Assembly (NCBI GenBank): GCA_013396635.1
Contig: WBMW01004027.1
Location: forward strand, 124,001 to 188,000
Length of the DNA stretch: 64,000 nucleotides
Direction of reading: 5' to 3'
Source of the DNA: Penelope pileata
Taxonomy: Eukaryota; Chordata; Aves; Galliformes; Cracidae
Each line of letters starts with the position of its first letter. Within the stretch, counting starts at the first letter, position 1. Positions 63,080-64,000 of this stretch are shown one piece after another. Under the pieces are notes generated by a model. The model had not been told where the DNA came from. It did not search any database and saw nothing but the letters and a program-made list of their open reading frames with translations. The position numbers and the translations under genes were made by a program.

Positions 63080-63119
63080 TGGGACTTGTAGTGCGGAGAG
63101 CCGCGAACTACAGCTCCCA
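63080..63119. promoter_or_regulatory. RPIA promoter: two facing ACTACA (ZNF143-type) motifs
   Basis: Exact ACTAYRNNNCCCR matches on the minus strand at 63080-63092 and on the plus strand at 63107-63119. The second is followed by CAATGCAT, extending the resemblance to the long ZNF143 SBS motif. The motifs are 14 bp apart and lie 115-155 bp upstream of the ATG at 62964. No TATA box is apparent. Factor binding is inferred from known motif forms. Confidence 0.65.
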
Positions 63120-63239
63120 CAATGCATGACAGAGCGCGTGGAGCCGCAACCCATGAGCGTTGTTTGACTCAGTTCTCTGCAACTACAGTGGGAATTGGCA
63201 CTGAGGATGGAGGGCTGAGGCTCTCCTGGAGGGTGTCTG

Positions 63240-63762
63240 GTCTCTTGTGAGGCCTCACCTGGGGCACTGCGTTCAGCTCTGAACCCCCAGCATAAGGACC
63301 TGGGGCTGTGGGAGTGGGTCCAGAGGAGGCCACGAGGATGCTCAGGGCTGGAGCACCTCTGCTGTGGAACCAGGCTGAGAGCTGGGGGTGTTCAGCCTGG
63401 AGGAGAGAAGGCTACGGGGAGGCATTGTTGCAGCCTTCCAGGACCTAAAGGGCCTACAGGAGAGGTGGGGAGGTATTGTCAGGGGTTGTAGTGATTGGAC
63501 AAGGGGGAATGACTTTCAACTAAAAGAGGGAAGATTTAAATTAATAATTGGGAAGAAACTCTTCACTATGAGGGTGGTGAGGCCCTGGCACAGCTGCCCA
63601 GAGATGCAGTGGGTGCCCCGTTCCTGGAGGTGCTTAAGGCCAGGTTGGATGGGGATTTGGGCACCTGAGCTGGTGGGAGGTGCCCCTGCCCATGTCAAGG
63701 GTTGGAACTGGATGGGCTTTAAGGTCCCTTCCAACCCAAACCAGTCACTGGTTCTATGAGGT
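63240..63762 (+). mobile_element. CR1 LINE 3' fragment upstream of RPIA
   Basis: GTGAGGCCTCACCTGGGGC, GGTCCAGAGGAGGCCACGAG, TTCAGCCTGGAGGAGAGAAG, AAACTCTTCACTATGAGGG, GGGCTTTAAGGTCCCTTCC and a decayed TTCTATGAGG tail. A 123-codon plus-strand ORF here is remnant RT sequence. It lies about 120 bp upstream of the RPIA promoter motifs, pointing away from the gene. Confidence 0.93.
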
Positions 63763-64000
63763 ACTGGTGGAGGAACAAGGGTGGGCAGGGGCAGCCCCCA
63801 AACTGCTGCAGGCAGTGTATGGAGCTCAGCAGGGTGACTTGGGCCCACCTGGACTTCCTGAGGTGCTATAGAAGAGCCTTTCGTGGACTTTATTTCCAGC
63901 TTTGTAGCCCAGTCTTGCTCAGAAGTGTTCATGTATCGTGGAGGGGTTGCACCAGCCAGGAGTGACTCTGGGTCACCATGATGATGTGGAGGGACATGGA

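Larger units (their letters stand above)
62740..63130. other. CpG island over the RPIA 5' end
   Basis: By eye dense in CG dinucleotides, covering the RPIA promoter and exon 1. Overlapping long ORFs on both strands (for example 62408-63091 on plus) are composition artefacts. No ratio was computed. Confidence 0.8.

Noticed and set aside
62408..63091. 227-codon plus-strand ORF
   Set aside because: Antisense to RPIA exon 1 and its CpG island. The Pro/Arg/Ala-rich translation is a composition artefact, with no recognisable domain.

Overview
The window is vertebrate nuclear DNA from a bird. The evidence is many truncated copies of the avian LINE CR1 (several end in the diagnostic ATTCTATGA 3' tail), one avian ERVL-type solo LTR, compact CpG-rich promoters and two multi-exon metabolic genes with GT-AG introns. 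I cannot resolve the species. A galliform or relative is likely, but that rests on general resemblance only.

Layout (1-based, + strand): 1-15375 has no recognisable coding exon; it holds scattered CR1 scraps, AT-rich segments that look like conserved non-coding DNA, and a T/G-rich ~100 bp minisatellite near 12.3-12.7 kb. 15376-30490 is SUCLG1 on the minus strand (nine coding exons, 331 codons), from its CpG promoter near 30.4 kb to a stop at 15585. Its 7.9 kb first intron holds three CR1 pieces, a solo LTR with a perfect 5 bp target-site duplication, and a run of Ns inside an A homopolymer. 30.5-48.1 kb is intergenic, with CR1 copies (one with a 195-codon open reverse-transcriptase remnant), a 240 bp CTCATC-type tract, a 35 bp tandem repeat and long AT-rich stretches. 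48144-63119 is RPIA, also minus strand (nine coding exons, 235 codons from the conserved start, 278 from an upstream in-frame ATG), with a CpG promoter carrying two ZNF143-type motifs. The last kilobase is mostly one more CR1.

The genes are head-to-tail on one strand. SUCLG1 encodes the alpha subunit of mitochondrial succinyl-CoA ligase (TCA cycle). RPIA encodes ribose-5-phosphate isomerase of the non-oxidative pentose phosphate pathway. They share no pathway step. Both promoters are CpG-rich, lack an obvious TATA box and carry the ACTAYRNNNCCCR motif, as expected for housekeeping genes.

I reconstructed both coding sequences exon by exon. All junctions are GT-AG and the phases join without a frameshift, so both genes look intact. 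I see no bacterial features, CRISPR arrays or tRNA/rRNA genes, and nothing I would call a new system. The observations of most interest are the promoter motif arrangement, the sense-oriented solo LTR in SUCLG1 intron 1, the possible N-terminal extension of RPIA and several undescribed tandem repeats.
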